Shown: positions 36,316 to 45,784, counted from the first letter of the stretch. The stretch is DNA of 64,000 nucleotides from Pseudomonadota bacterium (GCA_021324885.1 JAJPIF010000016.1:1-64000), one strand, 5' to 3'. The notes: generated by a model not told the origin, from the letters alone. Made by a program: numbers and translations.

Positions 36316-38035
36316 TCGTAACGCGCGTCCTCTGCGCCAGCGGGCCGCGCAATAAGCGGCCTGGTTCAGCGCCGGTGTGCTCGTTATTGCGCAGCAGCAC
36401 CTGGCCGTTGACGATCGTGGCCAGCAAGCCGTCGGCTTTCTGCTTGAGTCGGCGCGCTCCCGCCGGCAAGTCGTACGCCAGTTCCGGCATCTGCGGTCCG
36501 ATCCGGTCCGGATCGAAGATGATGACGTCGGCGGCATAGCCTTCGCGGATAAGCCCGCGTCCTTCCAGTCCCCAGCATCCGGCGGGCACCGATGTCATCC
36601 GGCGCACCGCATCCTCCAGCGTCAGCGCCTGCTGCTCGCGCACCCAATAGCTCAGCAGATGTGTTTGCAGCGAGGAATCCATGATCTGCGAGACGTGCGC
36701 GCCTGAGTCCGAAAAGGTCGGGATGGTGCGCGGATGCCTGATCATTTCCAGCACCTCATCCTGATTTTCATTGGCGATGGTTTGCAGGAAGAATTGTTTC
36801 AATCCGCGCGCCAGCGCCATATCGATGACCACCTCGACCGGATCCTTTTTCTGCTCCTCGGCGATTTCGGCGATTGATCGATAGGGCGGAAGCGGCTTGT
36901 CCAAAGGATAGATGCGCTTGAAATTGGCGTCGCGCACTTCGGCTCCGACGCCGGCGCTGGCGTCGGGACGATGCGCTTTCACAGCCTCGATCAAATGCGC
37001 ACGAAGACCGGGGTCGCGCAGCGCGGCTTCCTGCTCAGAGAGCGGACGTTTGCGGATATCCCGCCATGCCGGCAGGCGGTCGAACGGTGTTACAGTCTCG
37101 AATGAGAACAGCACGTTGAGCGAGCGGGTGTGCGTCTGGCCGAACATTCGGCCACCCGCCGCTACGGTGTCATCGATCGTGCCCAGCAGGGTCTTCCAAT
37201 AGTTGGGAGCCAGACCTTTGGCGGAAAAAACGCCCAGCGTGATTGGCACGCCGGTATCGAGCGCCAGCGCCTTCAGGCGTCCCATGTAATCGGGAACACG
37301 CGAATGGTCGCGCATATCCTCGCTGGCCAGTTCGAACACGCCGGCCCCAAGTTCGCCCATCACTCCAACCAACTGCCGGACCTCGTCCCAGGTCGCCAGG
37401 CGGCTGGCGACCGGCTGTCCCTGGGGAGTCTGATGGGAAAAACTGCGCGAGGTGGTGAAGCCGATCGCGCCGGCGCGGATCGCCTTGCGCACTTCGCGCT
37501 TCATCGCCTCGAGATCGGCTTCGCTGGCCTGCTCGCTGAATGCGCGCTCGCCCATGATATAGGTGCGCAGGGCGGAATGGCCGATGTACGCCGCGTAATT
37601 GATTCCCTTGGGCAGGCGGTCAACCGCGTCGAGGTACTGCGGAAAGTCCTCCCACGACCAGCGGATTCCCGCCGCCATTGCCTGCGGCGAGATGTCCTCG
37701 GCGCGCTCGAGGTTGCGCATCACGAGGTCCTTTTCGCTCTCGCGGCAGGGTGCCAGCGTAAAACCGCAGTTTCCCATCACGACCGAAGTCACGCCGTGCC
37801 AGCATGAGCAGGTGCCGAGCGAGTCCCAGAACACCTGCGCGTCCATGTGCGTGTGGCCGTCGATGAATCCGGGCGAGACGACGGCGCCTTGCGCGTCGAT
37901 CACCTCGCGCGCCGGTCCACTAATCCTGCCCACTTCGACGATCCTGCCGGCGGCGATTGCGACGTCGGCGCCGAAGCGGGGAGCACCTGAGCCGTCGATA
38001 ACGGAGGCGTTGCGGATGACGATGTCCAGAGCCAT
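36305..38035 (-). CDS. Amidohydrolase, D-aminoacylase type (copy B)
   Basis: This is a metal-dependent hydrolase of 576 residues, paralogous to copy A. It has VIRNASVIDGSGAPRFGADV at the N-terminus, the metal motif HTHMDAQVFWD, the cysteine segment MGNCGFTLAPC, GQTHTRSL in the barrel and the catalytic Asp in TFSDSGAHVSQ. The C-terminal sandwich contains REGYAADVIIFD and TIVNGQVLLRN. Compared with copy A the barrel loops differ clearly, so the substrates need not be the same. The LLM oxidoreductase gene at 38210 is divergent with 174 bp between them; the RHH gene follows and overlaps. Confidence 0.88.
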   Translation of the reverse strand: MALDIVIRNASVIDGSGAPRFGADVAIAAGRIVEVGRISGPAREVIDAQGAVVSPGFIDGHTHMDAQVFWDSLGTCSCWHGVTSVVMGNCGFTLAPCRESEKDLVMRNLERAEDISPQAMAAGIRWSWEDFPQYLDAVDRLPKGINYAAYIGHSALRTYIMGERAFSEQASEADLEAMKREVRKAIRAGAIGFTTSRSFSHQTPQGQPVASRLATWDEVRQLVGVMGELGAGVFELASEDMRDHSRVPDYMGRLKALALDTGVPITLGVFSAKGLAPNYWKTLLGTIDDTVAAGGRMFGQTHTRSLNVLFSFETVTPFDRLPAWRDIRKRPLSEQEAALRDPGLRAHLIEAVKAHRPDASAGVGAEVRDANFKRIYPLDKPLPPYRSIAEIAEEQKKDPVEVVIDMALARGLKQFFLQTIANENQDEVLEMIRHPRTIPTFSDSGAHVSQIMDSSLQTHLLSYWVREQQALTLEDAVRRMTSVPAGCWGLEGRGLIREGYAADVIIFDPDRIGPQMPELAYDLPAGARRLKQKADGLLATIVNGQVLLRNNEHTGAEPGRLLRGPLAQRTRVTNAA

Positions 38036-38209
38036 CTTGCTCTCCTTCGGCGCCGTTCAAAGATGCGCACCTCAACGGCGTCTGTACGTGAGTGGTTTTT
38101 AACATGGCGGTCCGGGCCGCAACAAGCTTGTGAAGCGGTCTGGAAACGGTTCCCATTTGCCGTCGAATCTCTCAATATGGTCCCGCATACCAACTGGCGG
38201 AGGGAAAGC

Positions 38210-39088
38210 ATGAAGGTCGGCCTCAATATGCAACTCACGGACACCACACCCCATCCGATGGACATCGCGCGCGAGTGCGAGGCCTGGGGCTTTGAGTCGA
38301 TGTTTGTCAACGAGCACATGGTGGTGCCGGTTAATCCCAAGGCGGCGTACCATTACGGCCGTCCCGGCGATCCGATTCCCGAGTATTACGCGCATTTCCC
38401 CGAGCCGTTCATCGCGCTGGCGATGGCCGCCGCGGTCACCAAAAAGATCAAAATCGGCACCTGCATTTCACTGGTTCCCGAGCATGAGCCGATCGCCCTG
38501 GCCAAGGAGATCGGCACGCTGGATTTCCTGTCGGGCGGCCGCTTCATTTTCGGCGTCGGCGGCGGATGGCTGCGCGATGAGTCGGAGGTAATGGGCGTGG
38601 ATTTCCGGCGCCGCTGGCCGATGACGATCGAGTATCTGCGCGCGATGAAGGAGTTGTGGACCAAACGCGAGGCCAGCTTCCACGGAGAATTCGTCAGCTT
38701 CCCGCCCGTGCGATGCTATCCCAAGCCGGCGCAAAAACCCCATCCGCCGATCCATATCGGCGCCGGCGATCACAAGGGTCCGTGCGAGCGCGCCCTGCGC
38801 AACACCGTCGCCGTTGCCGACGGCTGGATGCCCACGTTGATGAGCCCGGAGCGGATGGCAAGGGAATTGGTTACGCTGCGGCGGATGTGCCAGGAAGCGG
38901 GGCGCGATTTCAACTCACTGGAAATATCGATCGCGCTGGGATGGCAATACACCAAAGCCGAGGCGCGCAATCTGATGAAGGAGTACGAGGCTGCCGGCGT
39001 GCATCGGATTATTCCGACTATCGGCGCGAGCGGTTTTGAAGACGACGCAAAGATTGTAGCAAAAGTCGCCGAAGCGTTTTTGGGTTAG
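38210..39088 (+). CDS. LLM-class (luciferase-like) oxidoreductase, probably F420-dependent
   Basis: This is a 292-residue TIM-barrel protein closely related to the one at 28578. Shared blocks include CEAWGFESMFVNEHMVVPV, KKIKIGTCISLVPEHEP, DFLSGGRFIFGVGGGW, PHPPIHIGAGDHKG and DGWMPTLMSPERM. GGAGGG sits 6 nt before ATG 38210, deciding the start although the frame is open from 38063. It is divergent from copy B of the D-aminoacylase-type hydrolase. F420 rather than FMN is inferred from the subfamily pattern. Confidence 0.9.
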   Translation: MKVGLNMQLTDTTPHPMDIARECEAWGFESMFVNEHMVVPVNPKAAYHYGRPGDPIPEYYAHFPEPFIALAMAAAVTKKIKIGTCISLVPEHEPIALAKEIGTLDFLSGGRFIFGVGGGWLRDESEVMGVDFRRRWPMTIEYLRAMKELWTKREASFHGEFVSFPPVRCYPKPAQKPHPPIHIGAGDHKGPCERALRNTVAVADGWMPTLMSPERMARELVTLRRMCQEAGRDFNSLEISIALGWQYTKAEARNLMKEYEAAGVHRIIPTIGASGFEDDAKIVAKVAEAFLG

Positions 39089-39185
39089 CGGTCCGCGGCA
39101 GACCGGCGCTGCGGTCGGGTAAGACCTGCGCGAACCCGCAGCGCCCGCTTCCGTGCCGGCGTTCTTTGTTCAGGGTGTCCGAGTC

Positions 39186-40301
39186 TCAGCCCACGCCGTA
39201 CAGTTCTGCCGCGTTATCGGCTGTGATGCGGCGGCGGTCCGCTGCGTCGACTCCGGCGAAGTCGCGCGCGATCACCTCGCGCGAGTTGGGCCACGTCGAA
39301 TCCGAATGCGGATAGTCCGACGCCCACATCAGATTGTGCACGCCGGTCAGCTCGCGCGTGACGATGCCCACGCGATCATCCTGGAAAGTCGCATAGACCT
39401 GCCGCTTGAAGTAGTAGCTGGGAGGATTCGGAATCGAACCGTCGCGCTCCAAAAACCGGTAACGATCGTAGGCATGGTCGGCGCGCTGCAACAGATGGGG
39501 AATCCATCCGATATCATTCTCGACCGAAACCATCTTGAGTTTCGGAAAGCGCTCCAGCACGCCGCCCAGGATCAGGTCCACGAAGGACTTCTCGATCCCA
39601 TGATGCATCGTGACGTAATGCTTCATGATGCTGACCCGTTTGGGATCGGCCACGGGCGCAACGCGCCGTTCTGTCACTACGTGCAGGCTGATGGGGATTG
39701 CGGCGTCCTGCGCCGCCGCCCAAAAGCGATCGTAAATCGGGTCGCTGTAGGGATGCTCAGCCGGCGCCTCGCCCCAGATCATCGCTCCTTTGAGCCCGCG
39801 GGCCGCGATGCGCTGAAGTTCGGCTGTTCCGCGCTCGGGGTCATCCAGCGCGATTGTCGCGATGCCGGCCATCCGCTTCGGATCGTAGGAGCAGTAATCC
39901 GCCAGCCAGTCGTTATAAGCGCGGAAACACGCTTCGCGCAGTTCACCGTCGTCAAGCTGAAACAGGCGCATCCCGAAGCTCGGATAAATTACTTCCGCGC
40001 TCACGCCGTCGCGCTCCTGGTCCTTGATCCGCTCGGCCGGATCCCAGCCCCCGGGTCTGACGTTGGCGTAGCCCTCGCGCATCTTGTGCTTGAATTCCCT
40101 TGGATCCACGCCGGCGACCGCAAATGCCGCTATCGCCAGGGGCTGCATCCCTTCGGCCACGAAGAAATCCCCCGGCTTGCCATTGTACTCATTGACGACG
40201 TGGGGCGCCCGGTCGGCAAAACGGCGCTCGATCCGCGCCGTCCAGACGTCAGGTGGCTCGATTACGTGGGAGTCCGCGGAAACGATTCGCTCGTTCGGCA
40301 T
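39186..40301 (-). CDS. Amidohydrolase family 2 protein (copy A)
   Basis: This is a 371-residue metal-dependent hydrolase or decarboxylase of the amidohydrolase-2 (ACMSD-like) fold. The N-terminal metal motif is SADSHVIEPPDVW, where the canonical HxH is replaced by DSHxxEP, as in this branch. PISLHVVTERR supplies a metal histidine, VENDIGWIPHLLQR a second and WASDYPHSDSTWP the catalytic Asp. Relatives decarboxylate or hydrolyse aromatic and cyclic acids. ATG 40301 follows an AGGA element. A paralogue with the same motifs starts 340 bp away on the other strand. Confidence 0.88.
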   Translation of the reverse strand: MPNERIVSADSHVIEPPDVWTARIERRFADRAPHVVNEYNGKPGDFFVAEGMQPLAIAAFAVAGVDPREFKHKMREGYANVRPGGWDPAERIKDQERDGVSAEVIYPSFGMRLFQLDDGELREACFRAYNDWLADYCSYDPKRMAGIATIALDDPERGTAELQRIAARGLKGAMIWGEAPAEHPYSDPIYDRFWAAAQDAAIPISLHVVTERRVAPVADPKRVSIMKHYVTMHHGIEKSFVDLILGGVLERFPKLKMVSVENDIGWIPHLLQRADHAYDRYRFLERDGSIPNPPSYYFKRQVYATFQDDRVGIVTRELTGVHNLMWASDYPHSDSTWPNSREVIARDFAGVDAADRRRITADNAAELYGVG

Positions 40302-40641
40302 GGTCCTGTCTCCTGCGTGGATTCGATCTGCTTGTAACACCACCGGGTACGGCTCGGCAAGAATAACTGAGGTAAGCGCCTGAACCGCCGCAAACGTCCG
40401 ATGTCACGGTTTGACGGGAAACAATATTCCTGCCAAGGTTTGGGCTGAAAGACCGCTTGTTTTGACTGGAGTACCGAGTCGAGTACGGCTGTACCCACGG
40501 GTGCGATTGGGGATCGAGGCTCATTGCGGCTATACTCGCGTCAATCTTAGACTGAACATTTAGGAATGAACATCTGCCGCAGCTATTGAGTATTTGCCAA
40601 AGTTAATTTTACAGCCGCTAATAGGCTGAGGAGGAAAGGCA
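40302..40641. other. 340-bp divergent intergenic region between amidohydrolase-2 paralogues
   Basis: It has no gene. It contains a probable plus-strand promoter (40507-40536) and a repetitive stretch around 40462-40492 where GAGTAC- and GTAC-containing words recur, which could be a regulator site. Confidence 0.5.
40507..40536 (+). promoter_or_regulatory. Putative sigma-70-type promoter for the amidohydrolase-2 copy B
   Basis: TTGGGG (40507-40512) and TATACT (40531-40536) are separated by 18 bp, about 105 bp before the GAGGAGG ribosome-binding site and ATG 40642. The -10 box is good, the -35 box moderate. Confidence 0.4.
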
Positions 40642-41793
40642 ATGGCGTCGATGCATATAATCTCCGCCGATTCACATATGCTCGAACCCGCCGACCTGTG
40701 GGTTTCGCGGGTGGACAACAGGTTCAAGGATCAGGCGCCACGCGTGGTTGCCACCGAGGGGCGCCTTGGGGTGTGCCTCACCGCGCCTGGCCTGCGCCCA
40801 TTCCCGGTCTCAGGACTGTCGGCTGCCGGCCGCAGCGGCGAGGAACTAAAGAAGTATTTCGGTTCCGGCTATGACGCGATTCGCCCCAGCGGATGGGACC
40901 CGGTCGAGCGCATCAAGGATCAGGACATCGACGGGGTCGAGGCCGAGGTGCTTTACACCAGCCTCGGGATGCCGCTGTTCGGTTTGCAGGATCGCGAACT
41001 GCAGCGCGATTGCTTCCGTGTTTACAACGATTGGCTGGCGGAATTCTGCTCGCACAATCCCAAAAGGCTGGTCGGAATTGCGCTGGTCGCGCTGGACGAT
41101 ATCGATGCCGCGGTCAAGGAGATGCATCGCTGCCGCGAGATGGGTCTGCGCGGGGCGATGATATGGGGTTTTGCCCCCGAGGGCCGTCCTTACAGCAGCA
41201 GGATTTACGATCCATTCTGGGCGGCCGCCGCCGACCTCGACATGCCGATTTCGCTGCACGTCATCACGGCTGCCGGCAAGAGCCCGGTCGGCCGCGCTAC
41301 CAAGGACATCGCGGAATCCGAGAAGGATCAGCCTGGCATCTCGACCGTCGGCTACTACCTGTTCATGACCGCCGACGTGCAGCAGAGCCTGTTTACGATC
41401 GTGATGTCGGGCGTGCTCGAGCGTTATCCCGGGCTCAAGCTGGTGTCCGCGGAAAACGATACCGGATGGCTGCCGCATTTCATGTACCGCCTCGACCATG
41501 CATACGACAAGTATGGTGTGATGAGCGGACTGCACAAGTTCGAGATGAAGCCGAGTGAGTATTTGCGGCGTCAACTTTGGGCTACATTCCAGGACGATCC
41601 GGTGGGTCCGGCCACCTACCAGTTCTTCGGCGCGGACAAATATATGTGGGCATCGGATTTTCCACACACTGATTCGACGTGGCCCCATTCGCGCGAAGTG
41701 ATCAAAGCCGATTTCGCCGGCGTGCCGGAGGATGTCACCCGCAAAATCGTGTGCGAGAACGCGGCCAAACTCTACGGCATCAGCTTGAACTAA
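40642..41793 (+). CDS. Amidohydrolase family 2 protein (copy B)
   Basis: This is a 383-residue paralogue of the protein encoded at 39186. It shares the ISADSHMLEPADLWVSRVDN opening, DQDIDGVEAEVLYTSLGM, the metal region PISLHVIT, SAENDTGWLPHFMYRLDHAYD and WASDFPHTDSTWPHSREV. The start is fixed by GAGGAGG 6 nt before ATG 40642. The metal residues are retained, so it should be active. The pair is arranged head to head, suggesting duplication with inversion and control from the shared intergenic region. The substrate is unknown; relatives act on hydroxybenzoate- or carboxymuconate-type acids. Confidence 0.88.
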   Translation: MASMHIISADSHMLEPADLWVSRVDNRFKDQAPRVVATEGRLGVCLTAPGLRPFPVSGLSAAGRSGEELKKYFGSGYDAIRPSGWDPVERIKDQDIDGVEAEVLYTSLGMPLFGLQDRELQRDCFRVYNDWLAEFCSHNPKRLVGIALVALDDIDAAVKEMHRCREMGLRGAMIWGFAPEGRPYSSRIYDPFWAAAADLDMPISLHVITAAGKSPVGRATKDIAESEKDQPGISTVGYYLFMTADVQQSLFTIVMSGVLERYPGLKLVSAENDTGWLPHFMYRLDHAYDKYGVMSGLHKFEMKPSEYLRRQLWATFQDDPVGPATYQFFGADKYMWASDFPHTDSTWPHSREVIKADFAGVPEDVTRKIVCENAAKLYGISLN

Positions 41794-41948
41794 ACGCGTT
41801 CGAGTTTTATCCGCCCGCCTGCGCGTGGCCAATTCGTGCAGGCGGGCGTTATTCAGACAGCCCCGGCAGAATATTGATTTGCGCGCCGGCCCTTCAAGTC
41901 ATGCAGGCGAGCCGGCCACGGATTGCGGAGCTTTGAGAATTACCTCTC

Positions 41949-43130
41949 ATGGATTTTGATTACACCCCCGAGCAACAGGCCTTTCGGCAACGAATCCGCG
42001 ATTTCCTGAAGCAAAACCTCCCGCCCGATGCCGCGCGCGCCGGAACGCCACAGTCCGGTATCCAGCCCGATCACGTGTTTCTCAGAAAATGGCAGCGGAT
42101 GCTGGCCGACGCCGGATTGCTGGGCATCACGTGGCCCAAAAAATACGGTGGCGCCGGTCTGACCGAGATCGAGCTCGCGATTTTCAACGAGGAGATGGCG
42201 CTGGCGGGCGCGCCGGTTCCCAACGTGTCGGTGTTTGGCCCCGTGATGCTCGCTCACGCCAGCGAAGAGCAGAAGATGCGCTATCTGCCCAAGGCGCTAC
42301 GCGGGGAAGAACGATGGTGCCTGCTGCTGTCGGAACCTGGTTCAGGCTCCGATCTTGCTTCGGTCCGCACGCGCGCCGAGCTTCAGGGTGATGAGTTCAT
42401 CGTCAACGGCCACAAGGTATGGAACTCCGGCGCCCATCTGGCCGACTTCGGTTTGATGCTTGCCCGCACCGATCCAAAGGCGCCCAAGCATCGCGGGCTT
42501 ACCTACATGATCGTGGACATGAAGGACCCCGGCGTGGAGGTGCGGCCGCTGCGCCAGATGACCGGCGGCGCCGATTTCAATGAGGTCTTCCTGACCAACG
42601 TCCGCGTGCCGCGCGCCAACGTAATCGGCCGGATCAACGAAGGATGGCAGGTCGCCGTTGCCACCCTTACCAACGAGCGCGGCTCGCTGGCGCTGGCCAC
42701 AATTGTGGACTACTTCAACATCTTCGACGACCTGGTGAAGATGGCGCGCGAACTCAAGCGCAATGGCCAGGCCGTCACGCGCGACCCCCGCATGCGCCAG
42801 GAGCTGGCCCAATTCTATATCGACCTGATGACGATGAAGTATACGATTTACCGTTATTTCACGCGTTGGCTCAAGGGCGCGACGCCCGGACCCGAAGGCT
42901 CGGTCAACAAACTGGCCTGGTCGGAACTGAACAAGCGGATGTACGACTTTGCCATGGCGATCCAGGGGCATGCCAGCCAGCTGATGCCGGGCGAGCCGCG
43001 CGCGATCGCTGGCGGCCGCTGGACTTTCGGCTTCCTGCGCTCGCGCGCCAATACGATCGAGGCTGGAACGTCGGAGATCCATCGCAACGCGATCGCCGAA
43101 CGAATCCTCGGCTTGCCCAAGGGCAGGTGA
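41949..43130 (+). CDS. Acyl-CoA dehydrogenase
   Basis: This is a FAD-dependent acyl-CoA dehydrogenase of 393 residues, normal length, which introduces a trans-2,3 double bond into an acyl-CoA. Family segments are GLLGITWPKKYGGAG, LLLSEPGSGSDLASV (FAD/substrate contact) and VNGHKVWNSGAHLAD. The ending FLRSRANTIEAGTSEIHRN carries the C-terminal motif of the branch whose proteins often act on branched or cyclic acyl-CoAs in heteromeric pairs; no partner subunit is adjacent. The SDR gene follows 87 bp downstream on the same strand. Confidence 0.93.
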   Translation: MDFDYTPEQQAFRQRIRDFLKQNLPPDAARAGTPQSGIQPDHVFLRKWQRMLADAGLLGITWPKKYGGAGLTEIELAIFNEEMALAGAPVPNVSVFGPVMLAHASEEQKMRYLPKALRGEERWCLLLSEPGSGSDLASVRTRAELQGDEFIVNGHKVWNSGAHLADFGLMLARTDPKAPKHRGLTYMIVDMKDPGVEVRPLRQMTGGADFNEVFLTNVRVPRANVIGRINEGWQVAVATLTNERGSLALATIVDYFNIFDDLVKMARELKRNGQAVTRDPRMRQELAQFYIDLMTMKYTIYRYFTRWLKGATPGPEGSVNKLAWSELNKRMYDFAMAIQGHASQLMPGEPRAIAGGRWTFGFLRSRANTIEAGTSEIHRNAIAERILGLPKGR

Positions 43131-43217
43131 AGCCGAGGCTGTGGCAACCACCAGAAAGACCTCTCCCTCGCCCTTTCCCCGAAGTAGACCGACCTCAAAG
43201 GTGGAGGTGCTGAAGCG

Positions 43218-44015
43218 ATGCGGCTTGCTGACAAAATCACTTTGATTACCGGCGGCGGTTCCGGGATTGGCGAGGCTTGCGCCAAGACCTATGCGCGCGA
43301 GGGCGCGGCGGTCGTAATCGTGGATCGCAACATGGAGGGAGCCCGGCGCGTGGCTGGCGAGATTCAGGCAGCGGGTGGCAGGGCCGAGGCGTTGGAGGCC
43401 AATATCGGCGTGCCCGAACAGGTCGAGGCGATGATCAAATTCGCGCTCGACAAATTTGGCCGGCTCGACGTACTGCACAACAACGCGATTTACAGCGTGA
43501 TGGGAACCCGCGCCGCCGATATCGATCTGAAGGGCTGGCAGCGCACGATGGACGTCAGCCTGACTGCGTACTGGTACGCCTCCAAGGTTGCCCTGAATAC
43601 GGCGATGCTCAAACAGGGAAAAGGCGTTATTCTGAACACCGCCTCGGTGTCCGGAATCGCCGGTGACTATCTGCAATGCGCCTACAACGTGGCCAAGGCC
43701 GGTGTGGTCAACATGTCGCGGGTGATCGCGATCGAGTATGCGCGCAAAGGCATCCGCTGCAACGCGATCTGTCCGGGTCCGATCCTGACCCCGGGAATTC
43801 GCGGGGTCGGCCGCAATCCCGACAAATGGCTCAAACAGGTCGCCGAAGGAATCCCGATGGGCAGGCTGGGCGACCCCCAGGAAGTGGCCAACGTGGCGCT
43901 CTTTCTCGCCTCCGATGAAGCATCGTTCGTCACCGGCACAACCGTCGTGGTCGACGGCGGCCTCAACGCGCACAGCGGGATGGCCTACGCGCCGGGCCGC
44001 GGCCCCGATTGGTGA
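43218..44015 (+). CDS. SDR-family oxidoreductase
   Basis: This is a classical SDR of 265 residues. It has TGGGSGIGEA for cofactor binding, VDRNM after strand 2 (suggesting NAD preference through Asp), NNAI in place of NNAG, the serine in LNTASVSGI and YNVAK at the active site; the end is GTTVVVDGGLNAH. ATG 43218 has GGAGGTG upstream. Placed directly after the acyl-CoA dehydrogenase, it could oxidise a 3-hydroxyacyl or ring hydroxyl intermediate of the same pathway; this is inference from order. Confidence 0.9.
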   Translation: MRLADKITLITGGGSGIGEACAKTYAREGAAVVIVDRNMEGARRVAGEIQAAGGRAEALEANIGVPEQVEAMIKFALDKFGRLDVLHNNAIYSVMGTRAADIDLKGWQRTMDVSLTAYWYASKVALNTAMLKQGKGVILNTASVSGIAGDYLQCAYNVAKAGVVNMSRVIAIEYARKGIRCNAICPGPILTPGIRGVGRNPDKWLKQVAEGIPMGRLGDPQEVANVALFLASDEASFVTGTTVVVDGGLNAHSGMAYAPGRGPDW

Positions 44016-44198
44016 ACCGGCGGAGCCGCCGCATCTTGCGAGGTGTCTCCAATCACGAACCGCTTGGGCGTTTTGGAGCCATCCACCAGAGCTCTATCAG
44101 GCGCCCTTCCCGCGGCCTGGTAGCAAAGGCGCCTAACAAAACCATGGCACGCCTGATGCTCTCTCAGAATTTCGTATTCTAACAGGACGAATCAGGCC

Positions 44199-44609
44199 AT
44201 GGACGAGAACAAATTTCTGCACGAGGTGGAACGGCGCGCGCACCTAAGCCGGGAGCAGGCGCTTAGTGTAACCATAGCGGTGCTTCAGGAATTGCATGAC
44301 CGGCTCAGTCCGAAGGAAGCCGATGATCTGGCGGCTCAGCTACCGCATGACTTCAAGCGCCAATGGCATGCCTTTGACGTGCCCGGGCGAGAGGTCCGTC
44401 GCACGCACAAGGAGGACTTCGTCCGCCACCTTGTCGCGGTCGCTGATCTCAGCCCGATGCAGGCCAATGCGGGGCTGACTGCGGTCTTCAAAACGATGCA
44501 GATGCTGCTGGGCAGTCCCAGCGGTCAGGAGGGTGAAGCCTGGCATATCTTCAGCCAGTTGCCCAAGGACCTCAAACGAGCCTGGCTCGAAGCGGCGCAG
44601 CAGGTGTAA
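44199..44609 (+). CDS. DUF2267 domain protein
   Basis: This is a 136-residue all-helical protein made of two repeats of about 60 residues. The opening FLHEVERRAHLSREQALSV and the segment ADDLAAQLPHDFKRQWHAFD are characteristic of DUF2267, and the second repeat begins KEDFVRHLVAVADLSP. The family has no settled function. Nothing in its neighbours suggests one; it stands between the SDR gene and a convergent AIR-synthase-like gene. Confidence 0.82.
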   Translation: MDENKFLHEVERRAHLSREQALSVTIAVLQELHDRLSPKEADDLAAQLPHDFKRQWHAFDVPGREVRRTHKEDFVRHLVAVADLSPMQANAGLTAVFKTMQMLLGSPSGQEGEAWHIFSQLPKDLKRAWLEAAQQV

Positions 44610-44664
44610 AGGCTGCGGCCGGACGCCGGTGGGCGCGCGGGGCGCCCGAGCTTAGGACTGGTTT

Positions 44665-45672
44665 TTAATCCGCGCGCACGCGCAGAATCTCGTCGCGTTT
44701 GAACCATGGCAGGCGGGACGGCTTGCCTTGGGAACGCGCGGTTACGCCCGAGCCGGTTTCGAACCTGCCGATTGCAGCGGCCGCGATTCCAGCCTGGTTC
44801 AGACGCCTTATCAGCCGCGATGCGTTTCGCGGACCCAGCGCTATCAGCAGAGCGCCTGAGCTGGTCAGGCCCAGTGGATTGATCCTGAACAGGCGGCAGA
44901 TATCGGCGGTGATTTTCAGCACTGGAATCTGATCAATCTGCACGTTCGCGCGCAGACCTGCCGCATACGCCATCTCATGAATTGCGGCGCCAACCCCGCC
45001 TTCGGTCGGATCGTGCATGGCGTGAGCGCCCATCGCGGCAGCGATACTGGCTGCCTCTACGACCGAGATGCCCGGCACCACTGCGAGCCGCTGGGCAGCG
45101 CGCCGCGAGGCCTGACCAAAGGCGGCGGCAATTTGCCGGCCATGATCGTGGGCGAGGATAGCCGTGCCCTCGATTCCCGCCGCTCCCGTCATCACCAGCA
45201 CGTCACCCGCTTTGGCGTCCGCTGTCGATAACAACCGCTTGGAAGGGACAAAGCCCAGCATGTTGCCGACCAGGATTGGACGCGTCACGGCGTCAGTCAC
45301 CTCGGTATGGCCGCCGGTTATGGTCACCCCCATCCGCTTCGCTTGCGTCTGGAGTTGGACGAAATAACGCGTGATAGCCGCGGCTGTGGTTCCGGGTGGA
45401 AAGAACGCCGCGACCTGCAGATAACGCGGCCGCGCTCCACGAGTCGCGACGTCGTTGGCATTGACCTCGAGCAGCAGTTGCGCTGCGCGATGGGTTGTAA
45501 ACGTTACGGGGTCAGTCTTGACGATCAGATATCGGCCGCCGTCCAATCGTATAGCCGCGGCGTCTTCGCCCATTGCCGGACCGAGTTTGAGGCTGGGGTC
45601 GCTGACGGCAAAATGCCTTAGCAACTTCGCCATCATCGCCGGCGGCAGCTTGCCCGCAGTCAAACCGGTCAC
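44665..45672 (-). CDS. AIR synthase-related / HypE-like protein
   Basis: This is a 335-residue PurM-superfamily protein, an ATP-dependent dimeric enzyme fold. It shows MGEDAAAI, the VNANDVATRGARPRYLQVA loop, ITGGHTEVTDAVTRP, and AMHDPTEGGVGAAIHEMA, which is close to the HypE motif HDPTRGGV. True HypE, which carries the CN ligand in hydrogenase maturation, ends with a conserved -PRIC cysteine; this protein ends RVRAD and has no such cysteine, and no hyp or hydrogenase gene is near. It is therefore likely a paralogue with another phosphate-activating role. The start is GTG 45672. Confidence 0.8.
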   Translation of the reverse strand: MTGLTAGKLPPAMMAKLLRHFAVSDPSLKLGPAMGEDAAAIRLDGGRYLIVKTDPVTFTTHRAAQLLLEVNANDVATRGARPRYLQVAAFFPPGTTAAAITRYFVQLQTQAKRMGVTITGGHTEVTDAVTRPILVGNMLGFVPSKRLLSTADAKAGDVLVMTGAAGIEGTAILAHDHGRQIAAAFGQASRRAAQRLAVVPGISVVEAASIAAAMGAHAMHDPTEGGVGAAIHEMAYAAGLRANVQIDQIPVLKITADICRLFRINPLGLTSSGALLIALGPRNASRLIRRLNQAGIAAAAIGRFETGSGVTARSQGKPSRLPWFKRDEILRVRAD

Positions 45673-45784
45673 AGGCGTAATCGCGCTGCCATCTTATTCA
45701 CGCTCCGGGTTGTAGCCAACAAACCTGAATTTTTGCGGCAAAAAACGCCTGTCAGCATCGACGATCAGCGTCATTCCTCCTTTG

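Noticed and set aside
42342-43973. A 543-codon minus-strand frame over the acyl-CoA dehydrogenase and SDR genes
   Set aside because: Antisense shadow of two clearly recognised enzymes; composition is not protein-like.
44665-45672. Naming the AIR-synthase-like gene hypE
   Set aside because: The terminal cysteine and any hydrogenase context are missing.
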